NCBI RefSeq assembly: GCF_023149135.1
Contig: NZ_JAIWJX010000002.1
Location: 4,154,001-4,218,000, forward strand
DNA from: Fictibacillus marinisediminis
GTDB taxonomy: Bacteria > Bacillota > Bacilli > Bacillales > Fictibacillaceae
Direction of reading: 5' to 3'
DNA length: 64,000 bases
The position numbers and the translations under genes are program-made. Under the pieces are notes generated by a model, which had not been told where the DNA came from, made no database searches, and worked only from the letters and a program-made list of their open reading frames with translations. This document shows positions 41,470-50,691 of the stretch, piece after piece; position 1 is the first letter of the stretch, and the number at the start of each line of letters is the position of its first letter.

Positions 41470-41623
41470 GTCGGAGCACCAGCGCCCAGGTTCTCGATAG
41501 ATGAAAAGTAAGATCTTCTTTTCATCCTTAGTCGTCTTCACTCTTCCACCTCAACACAAAAAGCGTGTTGCTGTGTAATAGTTCCAGCGCTTGTCGAACC
41601 TAAGCAGGGCGCTTGCGCTTTTC
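41470..41623. repeat. stop-codon-abutting structured repeat, copy b
   Basis: Terminal inverted repeats AGCGCCCAGGTTCTCG and CGAACCTAAGCAGGGCGCT enclose two hairpins, GATGAAAAG/CTTTTCATC and AACACAAAAAGCGTGTT. The right end GGCGCTTGCGCTTTTC touches the stop codon (41624-41626) of the lipoprotein gene. Confidence 0.83.
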
Positions 41624-42076
41624 TTAGCTGTCTACTTTAACTGAAAACTTATAGCGTGGAACGGCCTGCTCTGCTGCTGCTTTAATGTCTCGGCGCATTT
41701 TTTCTTTTTTACGGTCAGATACGCTTGAAGGCACGTTTAAATGAATATGTGCATAGTTTCCATTGATGGTCACCATCTGAGGGTTGATGCCCGTCTGACT
41801 GACGACCGCCTCACGAATTTTGTCCTGATCATCAGAGATATCAAATCGGGCTGTATTCAATTTCTGATAGTCATTGGGATTCTTATTCGTTTCAGAACTA
41901 TAGTTGAACTTTGGGTTATTTTTTGTCGCATGGTAATTAATAATTCCATGTCCCCAAATGTTGTCTTTCATATTCTTGGCTGATTCATTTGCCGTCGGTT
42001 CAAAATGATCTTTAGACGTCGGAGAACATGCCGCCAGCAGTGAAGCAAGGATAAGGAAAACTCCTGTATTTTTCAC
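41624..42076 (-). CDS. putative lipoprotein, YhcN/YlaJ-like
   Basis: The N-terminus MKNTGVFLILASLLAAC is a lipoprotein signal with the lipobox LAAC, cysteine at residue 17. After a polar stretch the C-terminal half (IREAVVSQTGINPQMVTING then YAHIHLNVP) resembles the small domain of the YhcN/YlaJ spore lipoprotein family, so a spore-envelope role is possible. The GTG start at 42076 is supported by GGGAGG eight bases upstream; an earlier GTG overlaps the SD. The stop codon is abutted by a repeat. Confidence 0.72.
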   Translation of the reverse strand: MKNTGVFLILASLLAACSPTSKDHFEPTANESAKNMKDNIWGHGIINYHATKNNPKFNYSSETNKNPNDYQKLNTARFDISDDQDKIREAVVSQTGINPQMVTINGNYAHIHLNVPSSVSDRKKEKMRRDIKAAAEQAVPRYKFSVKVDS

Positions 42077-42130
42077 AGAAAACACCTCCCGTAATCTTAG
42101 GGTTTGTGTTAAGCCTAAAAAAATACAGAC

Positions 42131-42182
42131 AAAAAAAGGATGATTCTAGAAAAGGTGCCTGACACCATCAAAAGAATCATCC
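42131..42182 (-). terminator. tdk terminator with a REP motif in its loop
   Basis: GGATGATTCT/AGAATCATCC (42138-42147 and 42173-42182) followed by seven U on the minus strand. The 25-base loop contains the palindrome GGTGTCAGGCACC (42154-42166). Confidence 0.88.
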
Positions 42183-42187
42183 ATTAT

Positions 42188-42805
42188 TTATTCAGATCGT
42201 TCTGCCAGGCTTGCAAGCAGATTATTCGGCTTTCCCGGCACTTCATGACAATGGCGGCAGCGTGGTTCATAGGACTCGGAAGCGCCAACTAATATAATCG
42301 GATCATCATAAGAAGCCGGTTTTCCATTAATCAGCCTTTGTGTCCGGCTCGCAGGTGACCCGCAGACCATGCAGATCGCATGAAGCTTGGTTACACTTTC
42401 AGCTAGCGCCAATAGTTTTGGCATCGGGCCAAATGGTTCGCCCCTGAAATCCTGGTCAAGTCCTGCAGCTATTACCCGAATGCCATGGTCGGCTAATTCC
42501 TGAACGACCGAAATGACGTCCTCATCAAAGAACTGTATTTCGTCAATAGCTACCACTTCCGTGTCAGGAGAAACATTTTTCAGGATATCAACAGATTTTT
42601 CAACGGGCTGGGCAATCACTGCGGTGCCGTTATGTGAAACCACCGATTCTTCGCTGTAGCGGTTATCGATCAGCGGTTTAAAGACTTGAACTTCAAGCTT
42701 TCCGTATTTCGCCCGTCGCACCCTGCGAATCAATTCCTCTGATTTTCCTGAAAACATGCTTCCACAAATGACCTCAACCCAGCCATTCTGCTTCATTACG
42801 TACAT
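42188..42805 (-). CDS. tdk: thymidine kinase
   Basis: It phosphorylates thymidine to dTMP in salvage. The P-loop is [15 protein letters not shown] at about residues 12-26, the Walker B region is [11 protein letters not shown], and the lasso loop is [16 protein letters not shown]. Zn2+ cysteines are in CMVCGSP and CRHCHEV. The start MYVMKQ at 42805 has AAGGGGAA upstream, and matches B. subtilis Tdk. It has 205 residues. Confidence 0.96.
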   Translation of the reverse strand: MYVMKQNGWVEVICGSMFSGKSEELIRRVRRAKYGKLEVQVFKPLIDNRYSEESVVSHNGTAVIAQPVEKSVDILKNVSPDTEVVAIDEIQFFDEDVISVVQELADHGIRVIAAGLDQDFRGEPFGPMPKLLALAESVTKLHAICMVCGSPASRTQRLINGKPASYDDPIILVGASESYEPRCRHCHEVPGKPNNLLASLAERSE

Positions 42806-42898
42806 GTTTCTGTTCCCCTTCCCATTCATGGTATTTACATATATTATGTACTGATTTATTTAACAAACGCCCTAAAGGCGGCAAAATTATCTTCAATT

Positions 42899-42933
42899 AC
42901 AAAAAAAAAGGAGCAAGAAGTTCTCTTGCCCCT
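42899..42933 (-). terminator. rpmE terminator
   Basis: GGGGCAAGAG/CTTCTTGCTCC stem (42909-42932), followed by nine U on the minus strand. Confidence 0.9.
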
Positions 42934-42949
42934 TACAACTTGCAGCATA

Positions 42950-43195
42950 TTACTTAAGATTGTATTTCTTTTTGAAACGGTCAACACGTCCACCAACATC
43001 AGTAAACTTCTGACGGCCAGTGTAGAAAGGGTGTGTATCGGAACTAACATCCACTTTAATTACAGGATAAGTATTTCCATCTTCCCATTCAATGGTCTCG
43101 CTAGAAGACATTGTTGAGCCGGACAAGAACTTATAACCGCTGCTCGCATCCACAAATACAACTTTATTATAATTCGGATGTAAATTTGGTTTCAT
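42950..43195 (-). CDS. rpmEB: ribosomal protein L31, type B (no zinc motif)
   Basis: Large-subunit protein L31. The 81 residues contain no cysteine, so this is the zinc-free (C-minus, YtiA-like) paralogue. It has the type B marks [13 protein letters not shown] and [20 protein letters not shown] and ends [12 protein letters not shown]. In B. subtilis the gene next to rho is the zinc-binding RpmE, so the position has a different paralogue here. The start [11 protein letters not shown] at 43195 follows AAGGAG. Confidence 0.95.
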   Translation of the reverse strand: MKPNLHPNYNKVVFVDASSGYKFLSGSTMSSSETIEWEDGNTYPVIKVDVSSDTHPFYTGRQKFTDVGGRVDRFKKKYNLK

Positions 43196-43308
43196 TTCGT
43201 TCTCAACTCCTTCTGCCCTGAATCCTGAGAACCCAGAGTTAAAATAAGCACATAGCAGTAGTATAACAGGGTGCCGTTCATTTTGCAACAGCATTCCCTT
43301 TATATTCT

Positions 43309-44598
43309 TCAGGAATTCGACAATGATTTTACGCGCTTGTTTGTGCCTGACTTCTCAGCCTCAAACATCGCGAAGAAATCCTCATTGTTGGTTGTTTTTC
43401 GTAACCGCTTCATGAACGTATCTACGAAATCATGCGAATCATCCATTGTTTTTCGGATCGCCCATAACGATTCAAGGTGATCTTTCTGGATAAGCATTTC
43501 TTCTTTTCTCGTTCCTGAACGGCGAATATCGATTGCAGGGAAGATTCGTCGTTCAGCAAGCTTACGGTCAAGGTGCAGCTCCATGTTGCCTGTCCCTTTG
43601 AACTCTTCATAGATCACATCATCCATACGAGAACCCGTTTCAACCAAAGCCGTTGCCAAAATCGTTAAGCTGCCGCCTTCTTCAATGTTTCGGGCAGCCC
43701 CGAAAAAGCGCTTCGGTCGATGGAATGCAGCCGGGTCAATCCCCCCTGACAATGTACGTCCGCTTGGAGGAATGACAAGGTTATATGCACGGGCAAGACG
43801 TGTAATGCTATCCAACAGGATAACAACATCTTTTTTATGTTCCACAAGGCGCATCGCACGTTCTAATACAAGCTCTGCAACTTTAATGTGGTTTTCCGGC
43901 ACCTCGTCAAATGTAGAGCTGACGACATCGCCTTTAACGGACCGCTCGATATCAGTTACTTCTTCCGGGCGCTCGTCGATCAGCAGGACAATTAGTTCAG
44001 TATCAGGATGGTTAGTCGAAATGCTGTGTGCGACCTCTTTTAAAAGACTGGTTTTACCAGCTTTAGGGGGCGCCACAATCAATCCGCGCTGACCGAAACC
44101 AACCGGTGCAATCATGTCCATGATACGGGTTGAAAGGTTCGTACGTTCGGTTTCAAGCACCATTTTCTTTTCAGGATAAAGAGCCGTTAACGCAGGGAAG
44201 TGAACACGTTCTTTCGCTGTGTCTGGATCCTCGCCGTTTACCGCTTCAACCTGAAGCAATCCATAATAACGTTCATTTTCCTTTGGAGGACGGACTTTAC
44301 CGGAAACCTTGTCCCCGTTTCTTAGATCAAACCTGCGGATCTGCGAGGCCGAAATATAAATATCCTGGGAACTTGGAGAATAGTTGATCGGACGCAAAAA
44401 TCCAAATCCTTCATTCGGAATAACTTCGAGAATCCCTTCCATAAATGAATATCCATCCTGTTCAGCCTGTGCTTTAAGAATGGAAAACATCAATTCTCTT
44501 TTCGTTAATTTCCCATAATAAGGAACTCTATATTGTCTCGCAAGTTCATATAATTCTTTTAATTTTTTTGTTTCTAATTCAGATAATACTAAGCCCAT
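43309..44598 (-). CDS. rho: transcription termination factor Rho
   Basis: This hexameric RNA helicase ends transcription at Rho-dependent sites. The N-terminal RNA-binding OB domain contains [20 protein letters not shown]. The P-loop [11 protein letters not shown] is at about residues 178-188, and Walker B is in [16 protein letters not shown]. The Q/R loops are in [17 protein letters not shown]. It has 429 residues. The ribosome site before the ATG is weak (GTGGTG). Confidence 0.96.
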   Translation of the reverse strand: MGLVLSELETKKLKELYELARQYRVPYYGKLTKRELMFSILKAQAEQDGYSFMEGILEVIPNEGFGFLRPINYSPSSQDIYISASQIRRFDLRNGDKVSGKVRPPKENERYYGLLQVEAVNGEDPDTAKERVHFPALTALYPEKKMVLETERTNLSTRIMDMIAPVGFGQRGLIVAPPKAGKTSLLKEVAHSISTNHPDTELIVLLIDERPEEVTDIERSVKGDVVSSTFDEVPENHIKVAELVLERAMRLVEHKKDVVILLDSITRLARAYNLVIPPSGRTLSGGIDPAAFHRPKRFFGAARNIEEGGSLTILATALVETGSRMDDVIYEEFKGTGNMELHLDRKLAERRIFPAIDIRRSGTRKEEMLIQKDHLESLWAIRKTMDDSHDFVDTFMKRLRKTTNNEDFFAMFEAEKSGTNKRVKSLSNS

Positions 44599-44837
44599 AA
44601 TGACACCACACTTTATTCTATTTTCTAAACTCTGTGTTTTCTGTTTTTAATCGTTTTTTATGAAAGAACAGGGCAACAGAAATGAAGGGTTGGAAGGATA
44701 CTATTGAAGTAAGTAAACCAGAAGTGGAAATTTCATATTATAAATAAACAGTACTTCATATTTTAACCACAAATTGTGGGTTTAATCAAGTCATACATCG
44801 AATCAAAAAAGTAAAAGATAAGACAGGTGAAAAAAGT
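44599..44837. other. AT-rich gap between rho and glpX, no gene
   Basis: About 240 bases with no open frame that has a ribosome site. It holds the rho leader. ACCACAAATTGTGGT at 44767-44781 is a short perfect palindrome. Nothing else recognisable. Confidence 0.5.
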
Positions 44838-44910
44838 AAAAATGCCGGACGCTTCCTCTGCCGCATCTTTTTTTTCAAAGCTAATGATGCAGAAGAGATA
44901 AGCGCCGGAC
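44838..44910 (-). terminator. glpX terminator, long imperfect hairpin
   Basis: Arms 44844-44867 and 44885-44910 (GCCGGACGCTTCCTCTGC against GCAGAAGAGATAAGCGCCGG) pair imperfectly. A U-rich tract follows on the minus strand. Confidence 0.75.
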
Positions 44911-44924
44911 TATTTTAATAATGA

Positions 44925-45893
44925 CTATGGTCTAATAACGAGATCAGGTTTCTTTTTCAGGCTGTGGCGCCCATCGATAAATCGAACGGTACCAGACTTT
45001 GCACGCATGACGACAGAGTGCGTCGTACCAATCGTCCCTTTAAACTGGACACCTTTTAAGAGTTCTCCGTCTGTTACACCTGTTGCAGCAAAAATCGCAT
45101 CATCGCCTTTGACGAGATCTTCCATACGGAGGACTTTATTAATGTCGATGATCCCCATTCTGCGGCAGCGTTCTAATTCTGAGTCATTTTGGGGAAGCAA
45201 TTTACCTTGTATTTCTCCACCAAGGCACTTTAAGGCTACTGCGGCAATGACACCTTCAGGAGCTCCTCCTGATCCAAATAAGATATCCACGCCTGTTCCT
45301 TCAAATGCTGTATTAATGGCTGCAGCCACATCACCATCAGAAATCAGCTTAATTCTTGCACCCGCTTCTCTGATCTCCTGGATGACTTTCTCATGTCTTG
45401 GGCGGTTAAGGACGATGGCAACAAGGTCCTCAATGTCCTTATTTCGTGCTTTGGCAACGGCTCTTAGGTTGTCGATGGTTGGTGCATCGATGTCGATCTG
45501 GCCTACCGCTTCTGGACCTACGGCAATTTTATCCATATACATATCCGGTGCATGCAGAAGGTTTCCGTGGTCCGCCACAGCCAAAACAGCTAAAGCATTC
45601 CAGGTTCCGGAAGCCACAATGTTCGTTCCTTCAAGAGGATCAACCGCTACATCTACACGCGGGCCATAGCCTGTTCCCAGCTTTTCACCAATGTAAAGCA
45701 TAGGAGCCTCGTCCATTTCTCCCTCGCCAATGACGACCGTTCCCTTCATCGGGACAGTATCAAAAACATCGCGCATGGCAGTTGTTGCTGCATCATCTGC
45801 TTCATCCTTTACGCCCCGGCCCATCCAACGGGCCGAAGCAAGTGCTGCGGCTTCTGTAACACGTACTAGTTCCATTGATAAACTACGTTCCAT
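44925..45893 (-). CDS. glpX: fructose-1,6-bisphosphatase class II
   Basis: It hydrolyses fructose 1,6-bisphosphate in gluconeogenesis. The 322-residue GlpX fold has metal-site segments [18 protein letters not shown] and [10 protein letters not shown], and the substrate region [15 protein letters not shown]. The SD GGGGGAAG precedes the ATG. It lies between murAB and rho, as in B. subtilis, and there is one glpX here beside the aldolase and transaldolase genes. Confidence 0.95.
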   Translation of the reverse strand: MERSLSMELVRVTEAAALASARWMGRGVKDEADDAATTAMRDVFDTVPMKGTVVIGEGEMDEAPMLYIGEKLGTGYGPRVDVAVDPLEGTNIVASGTWNALAVLAVADHGNLLHAPDMYMDKIAVGPEAVGQIDIDAPTIDNLRAVAKARNKDIEDLVAIVLNRPRHEKVIQEIREAGARIKLISDGDVAAAINTAFEGTGVDILFGSGGAPEGVIAAVALKCLGGEIQGKLLPQNDSELERCRRMGIIDINKVLRMEDLVKGDDAIFAATGVTDGELLKGVQFKGTIGTTHSVVMRAKSGTVRFIDGRHSLKKKPDLVIRP

Positions 45894-45958
45894 TGAAATA
45901 ACTTCCCCCTTCTAGAAAAACGCTTACAAAAATTAGAAATGCTGAAGTGGCCGTTATG

Positions 45959-46119
45959 GTCCGACTAGCACTGGAGGTCTTGAGCATAAAACGTTCTTTG
46001 TTTTCTGCTCAAGAGCGAAGTGACCAAGGATGAAAAGAGATGTTCCTTTTCATCCATCGAGGACCAGGACACTGAAGCTGGATCATATTGGAAAGCTGAG
46101 ACGCCTGTCGAGAGGGCGC
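45959..46119. repeat. stop-codon-abutting structured repeat, copy c (divergent)
   Basis: It contains the hairpin GATGAAAAG/CTTTTCATC shared with copy b, the hairpin CTTGAGCATAAAAC/TTTTCTGCTCAAG, and the end ACGCCTGTCGAGAGGGCGCC. That end directly abuts the murAB stop (46120-46122). It is less conserved than copies a and b. Confidence 0.65.
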
Positions 46120-47412
46120 CTATTTCTCGATCTCTTCCATTTCCTCGACATCAAGATTTTCACGCCAGATTTTCGCGCCAAGCCCCAACAGTTTATCGAC
46201 AAGGGATTCGTAGCCGCGATCAATATGTTCAAGACCTGAAACTTCTGTGATGCCTTCTGACATAAGACCGGCAACCACAAGAGCCGCTCCTGCACGCAGA
46301 TCACTGGCTTTTACTTTGGCACCCTCAAGGCGGGCCTGTCCATTAATTATGGCAGATCGGCCTTCTACCTTCACGTTGGCACCCATCCTTCTCAACTCAT
46401 CAATATGCTTAAATCGTGCAGAGTAAATGGTATCCGTTACAATACTCGTTCCTTCCGCCTTCGTGAGCAATGAAGTGAATGGCTGCTGAAGATCTGTAGG
46501 AAAACCCGGATAAACCAGAGTCTTAATATCTACACTTTTTAACGGATTTCCACTGTTATGAATAAGGACCTGATCATCTTTTGTTTCTATATGAACGCCC
46601 ATCTCCCGGAGCTTGGCAATCAATGACTCTAAATGAAGCGGAATAACATTGTCTATTAATACTTGCTGGCCTACCGCAGCTGCCAATATCATGTAGGTAC
46701 CTGCTTCGATTCGGTCTGGAATGATAGAGTGGCGGCATCCGTGAAGATGGTCAACTCCGTCGATTCGGATCACATCTGTACCCGCACCTTTAATTTTTGC
46801 TCCCATACTCGTAAGAAGAGTGGCAACATCAATAATTTCAGGCTCTTTTGCCGCGTTTTCAATGATCGTTTGGCCCTTCGCTCTAACCGCAGCAAGCATA
46901 ATGTTAATTGTCGCGCCAACACTCACTACGTCCAAATAGATTCGTGCACCGATGAGCTCATCTGCACGTAGGTAGATGGCTCCTTGCTCATTGGTAACTT
47001 TTGCACCTAATGCCTCAAAGCCTTTAATATGCTGATCAATAGGCCTTGGGCCAAGATTACAGCCTCCCGGAAGACCAATAACAGCTTTTTTGAAACGGCC
47101 AAGCATAGCACCCATGAGATAATAAGAGGCTCTAAGTTTCTTAACCTTTCCGTTGGGAAGAGGCATAGCAATCATTTTTTCCGGATTAACAGTCAAAGAA
47201 TTATTTTCATCCAATTCGGCTTCTCCGCCGATTTCTTCCAACAAATCTCTTAACAAACGTACATCTGATATATTAGGCAGCTGATCTATGATGACTTGGG
47301 ATTCTGCAAGAATGGTAGCAGGGATTAATGCAACCGCACTGTTCTTGGCTCCGCTAATATGAACGGTTCCTTCAAGAGGATAACCCCCTTCAATCATAAG
47401 CTTCTGTTCCAT
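46120..47412 (-). CDS. murAB: UDP-N-acetylglucosamine 1-carboxyvinyltransferase (MurAB/MurZ)
   Basis: It is the first committed step of peptidoglycan synthesis and transfers enolpyruvate to UDP-GlcNAc. Lys23 ([10 protein letters not shown]) and catalytic Cys118 ([15 protein letters not shown]) are in place, so the enzyme should be fosfomycin sensitive. It has 430 residues. By position (tal-murAB-glpX) it is the second MurA paralogue of Bacilli. The 120-base leader holds a 10-bp stem hairpin at 47445-47480. Confidence 0.95.
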   Translation of the reverse strand: MEQKLMIEGGYPLEGTVHISGAKNSAVALIPATILAESQVIIDQLPNISDVRLLRDLLEEIGGEAELDENNSLTVNPEKMIAMPLPNGKVKKLRASYYLMGAMLGRFKKAVIGLPGGCNLGPRPIDQHIKGFEALGAKVTNEQGAIYLRADELIGARIYLDVVSVGATINIMLAAVRAKGQTIIENAAKEPEIIDVATLLTSMGAKIKGAGTDVIRIDGVDHLHGCRHSIIPDRIEAGTYMILAAAVGQQVLIDNVIPLHLESLIAKLREMGVHIETKDDQVLIHNSGNPLKSVDIKTLVYPGFPTDLQQPFTSLLTKAEGTSIVTDTIYSARFKHIDELRRMGANVKVEGRSAIINGQARLEGAKVKASDLRAGAALVVAGLMSEGITEVSGLEHIDRGYESLVDKLLGLGAKIWRENLDVEEMEEIEK

Positions 47413-47444
47413 GGTTTGCTCCCTTCTGCATCAAGCGGTTAACA

Positions 47445-47480
47445 CCAGTCGTTGTTTCTTGTAGTATTCTCAACAACTGG
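47445..47480 (-). other. hairpin in the murAB leader
   Basis: CCAGTTGTTG/CAACGACTGG with one G-U pair (arms 47471-47480 and 47445-47454) and a 16-base loop, about 30 bases upstream of the start codon. No U-run. Significance unknown. Confidence 0.45.
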
Positions 47481-47532
47481 AATATCATGCTAATTTTTTG
47501 GTTTTTTTTGGTAAAAAAACTCGGTGTTTTAT

Positions 47533-47572
47533 GGTAAAAAACCAAAAACAAGCACCACGGGAGGTGGTGCTT
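47533..47572 (-). terminator. tal terminator
   Basis: AAGCACCAC/GTGGTGCTT with a 5-base loop (47550-47572), followed by GTTTTTGGTTTTTT on the minus strand. Confidence 0.92.
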
Positions 47573-47591
47573 GGATAGGTTATAGTATCTT

Positions 47592-48242
47592 CTAGCCGCG
47601 GTTTTTAACAGCTTCCCAATCGCTTAAGAAACGCTCAATCCCTTGGTCAGTTAATGGGTGGCTCACGAGGCCCTTGATGACCTTGAGCGGAATCGTTGCA
47701 ATGTGTGCTCCGCGAAGGGCTGCTTCTGTTACGTGCACCGGATGGCGGACAGAAGCTGCGATGATTTGGGCAGGAAGTTCGTGGATCGCAAAGATTTCAG
47801 CGATTTGTGAAATCAAACCTAAACCATCTTGTCCGATGTCATCGAGTCTTCCAAGGAATGGTGATACATAAGTAGCACCCGCTCTTGCAGCCAGTAACGC
47901 CTGGTTGGCATTAAAGATCAATGTAACATTGGTTTTAATGTTCATTTCACTAAACGCCTTTACTGCTTTCAAGCCCTCTGTAGTCATCGGAACTTTAACC
48001 GTAATGTTCGGTGCGATGGCAGCAAGCACTTTTCCTTCTTCAATCATTTCTTCCGCTTTTAATGAAATAACTTCGGCACTAACAGAACCAGGAACAAGAG
48101 CAGCGATCTCACGAATGCGGTCATGAAAATCAACGCCTTCTTTCGCCACTAAAGTTGGGTTTGTTGTAACCCCTGATAAAATGCCAAGCTCATGTGCTTC
48201 GCGGATTTCGTCAATATTTGCAGTATCAATAAAAAATTTCAT
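47592..48242 (-). CDS. tal: transaldolase (short, fructose-6-phosphate aldolase type)
   Basis: It transfers dihydroxyacetone units between sugar phosphates in the pentose phosphate pathway. It has 216 residues, the short TalC/MipB family. The Schiff-base lysine is Lys83 in NITVKVPMT. The start region [16 protein letters not shown] and [11 protein letters not shown] are standard. It stands between fbaA and murAB, as ywjH does in B. subtilis. AGGAG lies ten bases before the ATG. Confidence 0.95.
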   Translation of the reverse strand: MKFFIDTANIDEIREAHELGILSGVTTNPTLVAKEGVDFHDRIREIAALVPGSVSAEVISLKAEEMIEEGKVLAAIAPNITVKVPMTTEGLKAVKAFSEMNIKTNVTLIFNANQALLAARAGATYVSPFLGRLDDIGQDGLGLISQIAEIFAIHELPAQIIAASVRHPVHVTEAALRGAHIATIPLKVIKGLVSHPLTDQGIERFLSDWEAVKNRG

Positions 48243-48366
48243 TATTCATTCACTCCTATATTAAAGTGGTTGTACAGACACGATGCCTAAATTCCCTTTT
48301 AGTCTCTTCCACACAACAACTTTCATACCCGAAATTAGCAACCCTTTTTTACATCTTCATTGTAAA

Positions 48367-48397
48367 TGAAACCGCCTATAATGTATAGGCGGTTTCA
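48367..48397. terminator. palindrome between fbaA and tal, without U-run
   Basis: A perfect 14-bp inverted repeat TGAAACCGCCTATA/TATAGGCGGTTTCA with a 3-base loop. On the minus strand it is followed by ATTTACAATG, so it is a poor intrinsic terminator and may be an mRNA 3'-end or processing hairpin. Confidence 0.6.
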
Positions 48398-48443
48398 TGC
48401 AGAGAAATAAAAACGGCATGGCCTTTTTTTTTTCATATCATTC

Positions 48444-49307
48444 TTACGCCTTGTTTGAAGAACCGAACTCGCGCATTTTACCTTGAACTGTTTCATGGAT
48501 TGCGTCACGGGCAGCAGTAAGGTATTTACGTGGATCGTATTTATCTGGGTTGGCAGCAATAAATTCTTTTACTGCATTGAAAGACGCAATTTGGTTTTCA
48601 GTATTTACATTGATTTTAGCTGTACCTAAAGAGATTGCTTTTTGAATATCGTGTGTAGGGATTCCTGTTCCGCCATGAAGTACAAGAGGAACACCAGTTA
48701 ATTCATTTACTTCTTTCATGCGGTCGAAGCCAAGGTTCGGCTCACCTTTGTAAGGTCCGTGCACGCTTCCTAGTGCAGGAGCAAAGCAATCTACACCTGT
48801 TTCACGTACAAGCTGATCACATTCAGAAGGAATAGCGTATGCTGCTTCAGCATCATCAACTACAAGATCATCTTCCTGTCCGCCGATACGGCCCAGTTCA
48901 GCTTCAACTGACACACCGTGGAAGTGAGCAAGTTCAACAACTTTTTTCGTTAATGCAATGTTTTCCTCAAGCGGGAAATGAGATCCGTCAATCATAACGG
49001 AAGTGAAACCGGCATGGATTGCTTCAGCACATTTTTGGTAGCTGGAGCCATGATCCAGGTGGATCGCAACCGGTACAGTTACTTTATATTCTTCGATTAG
49101 TTCTTTAACCATGCTGACGACAAGTTTAAAACCACCCATGTAACGAGCAGCGCCTTCTGAAACGCCAAGAATTACCGGAGATTTTTCTTCCTGAGCAGCT
49201 TTGAGAATTGCTTGGGTAAATTCAAGGTTATTAATGTTGAATTGACCGACAGCATATCCTTCCGTTTTTCCTTTTTCGAGCATTTCTTTCATTGACACTA
49301 AAGGCAT
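48444..49307 (-). CDS. fbaA: fructose-bisphosphate aldolase class II
   Basis: This zinc enzyme splits fructose 1,6-bisphosphate in glycolysis and joins the trioses in gluconeogenesis. The zinc motif HLDHGSS, the second histidine region [13 protein letters not shown] and the third [10 protein letters not shown] are present. It has 287 residues. It has its own promoter region with an extended -10, so expression is probably strong. Confidence 0.97.
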   Translation of the reverse strand: MPLVSMKEMLEKGKTEGYAVGQFNINNLEFTQAILKAAQEEKSPVILGVSEGAARYMGGFKLVVSMVKELIEEYKVTVPVAIHLDHGSSYQKCAEAIHAGFTSVMIDGSHFPLEENIALTKKVVELAHFHGVSVEAELGRIGGQEDDLVVDDAEAAYAIPSECDQLVRETGVDCFAPALGSVHGPYKGEPNLGFDRMKEVNELTGVPLVLHGGTGIPTHDIQKAISLGTAKINVNTENQIASFNAVKEFIAANPDKYDPRKYLTAARDAIHETVQGKMREFGSSNKA

Positions 49308-49417
49308 GTTTCATGTCCTCCCTTTACTATTGGCACAAAAAAACGAAAAAAGAATCATCTTCAATCTTTTTCCGAAAATGCCATATGTTAAACATTAGTT
49401 AGTCTTTTTTCAAACCT

Positions 49418-49426
49418 ATTATAGCA
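49418..49426 (-). promoter_or_regulatory. extended -10 element of the fbaA promoter
   Basis: TGCTATAAT on the minus strand (TATAAT at 49418-49423), 110 bases before the fbaA start. A -35 with a good match was not found at 16-18 bases, which is common for extended -10 promoters. Confidence 0.5.
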
Positions 49427-49517
49427 TACCAATAGCGCGTGAAAACCGCAATAAATCAGGCTTTTTGCGTGCAAGCGCTACCAATGCCGATATGTCAATG
49501 ATTTGTAGAATTTTTTC

Positions 49518-49886
49518 TTATCCCGCGCTAATTGGTAATTCTTTCCTCACCGCTGCGCGAATTTCATCAATGTCGAACGGTTTCGCAAAATGGGTGATGG
49601 CCCCGAGCTTTATCGCTTCATGGATCATATCCAATTCGCCATAAGCGGTCATGATGATGACTTGAATGGAGGAATTCATTTTTTTGACATGGCGTAAAAT
49701 TTCCAGTCCGTCCATCCCTGGAATTTTCATATCCAAAATCACAAGATCCGGTGTTTCCTCTTCAACGATCGAAAGAGCCTGCACGCCGTTTGCAGCCTGA
49801 AACGTCTGATACCCCTCTTTTTGAAAAATCTCATTTAAAAGAATCCGAATTCCGTATTGGTCATCCACAATCAATATTTTACTCAA
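49518..49886 (-). CDS. spo0F: sporulation initiation phosphotransferase Spo0F
   Basis: This is a single-domain response regulator in the phosphorelay; it takes phosphate from sensor kinases and passes it to Spo0B. It has 122 residues with acidic pocket Asp8 and Asp9, phosphorylation site Asp52 ([12 protein letters not shown]), Thr80 and Lys102 (FAKPFD). The start is TTG at 49886, with AGAGGTG six bases upstream. This gives the same length as B. subtilis Spo0F, whereas the ATG at 49904 has no SD. A sigma-H promoter lies 50 bases upstream. Confidence 0.95.
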   Translation of the reverse strand: MSKILIVDDQYGIRILLNEIFQKEGYQTFQAANGVQALSIVEEETPDLVILDMKIPGMDGLEILRHVKKMNSSIQVIIMTAYGELDMIHEAIKLGAITHFAKPFDIDEIRAAVRKELPISAG

Positions 49887-49935
49887 TCTGCTCACCTCTG
49901 ACATATTTTTTTCGTTCAATTCCATATTCTAACTA

Positions 49936-49960
49936 ATTCTGTGAATCCTGTCGTTTTCCT
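49936..49960 (-). promoter_or_regulatory. sigma-H promoter of spo0F
   Basis: AGGAAAA (49954-49960), 11-base spacer, ACAGAAT (49936-49942). This fits the sigma-H pattern RnAGGAwWW-N11/12-RnnGAAT. spo0F is sigma-H dependent in B. subtilis, so the match is meaningful. Confidence 0.78.
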
Positions 49961-49970
49961 GCTGCTTCGA

Positions 49971-49999
49971 GTGAAATAAAAAAACCAATGCGTTATACT
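49971..49999 (+). promoter_or_regulatory. sigma-A promoter of ywjG
   Basis: -35 GTGAAA (49971-49976), 17-base spacer, -10 TATACT (49994-49999), 33 bases before the ywjG start. Confidence 0.55.
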
Positions 50000-50031
50000 A
50001 AACCATACTACCGAAACGAAGAGGAGATCTT

Positions 50032-50562
50032 ATGTTAAAGATATTTTCCACCCAGCTTAATGGGATTTTTTCTAAAATCCAGCAGGATAATGAATTTGCC
50101 TTTGAAGATGCAGCCAGGCTCTTAGCCCAAACGGTTCTATCGCAAGGCACTGTCTATTTTACAGGAAAAGATGAGATGGAGGCAGTGTGTGCTGAAGGAA
50201 TCCATGGACAAGAGGCTTTTTCCAATGCTAAGCGGCTTAACGCTTCAGAGATCAGCGGCTTAACAAGCGTAGACACTGTAATCGCATCTGCCCGGTTTCA
50301 TTGCGATCAGCAAACACTCGCCCTATTGCAGGAAATAAAGCACAACACGGATGCAAACCTCATTTTCCTTGCTTCTCAAAACGAAAAAGAGGAAGAAACG
50401 GTACCATATTGCGATGCTTTTATTGATTTAAAGGTAAAAAAAGGACTTGTTCCATCTGAAAATGGGGAACGAGTAGGAATTCCTTCCGCCATGGCAGGTT
50501 TATTTGCCTATCATGCCTTGTTTTTAACGGCAAAAGAGATACTTGAAGAGTACGAAGATTGA
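50032..50562 (+). CDS. ywjG: DUF2529 family protein (YwjG)
   Basis: The 176-residue soluble protein is of the DUF2529 family, found next to spo0F and pyrG in Bacilli; function unknown. The fold looks like a SIS-type Rossmann domain: GTVYFTGKDEMEAVC, then VDTVIASARFHCDQQTLALL, then NADANLIFLAS-like strands. The SD GAGGAG is seven bases before the ATG. It is divergent from spo0F. Confidence 0.88.
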   Translation: MLKIFSTQLNGIFSKIQQDNEFAFEDAARLLAQTVLSQGTVYFTGKDEMEAVCAEGIHGQEAFSNAKRLNASEISGLTSVDTVIASARFHCDQQTLALLQEIKHNTDANLIFLASQNEKEEETVPYCDAFIDLKVKKGLVPSENGERVGIPSAMAGLFAYHALFLTAKEILEEYED

Positions 50563-50659
50563 TTTAGTGGCGGAAATGACTGATTTACTGTCCAAAAAGC
50601 GGAAAATACTTGCCAAAATTAAAATTTACAATCCAAAAGCACCTTTTTACTGTCCAAAT
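50563..50659. repeat. 20/21-bp phased array C: five TTTAC/AGTGTCC-like words
   Basis: The words TTTAGTGGCGGAAA, TTTACTGTCCAAAA, ATACTTGCCAAAA, TTTACAATCCAAAA and TTTACTGTCCAAA have their central A at 50566, 50587, 50608, 50628 and 50649 (steps 21, 21, 20, 21). The array begins directly after the ywjG stop. Confidence 0.85.
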
Positions 50660-50691
50660 CGCCATAACGTAAACTAGCTCCCTTTACTGCC

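Noticed and set aside
41041..41541. Frame antisense to the end of cdr and repeat copy b
   Set aside because: It overlaps a clear FAD enzyme gene and a terminator, and has no recognisable protein features.
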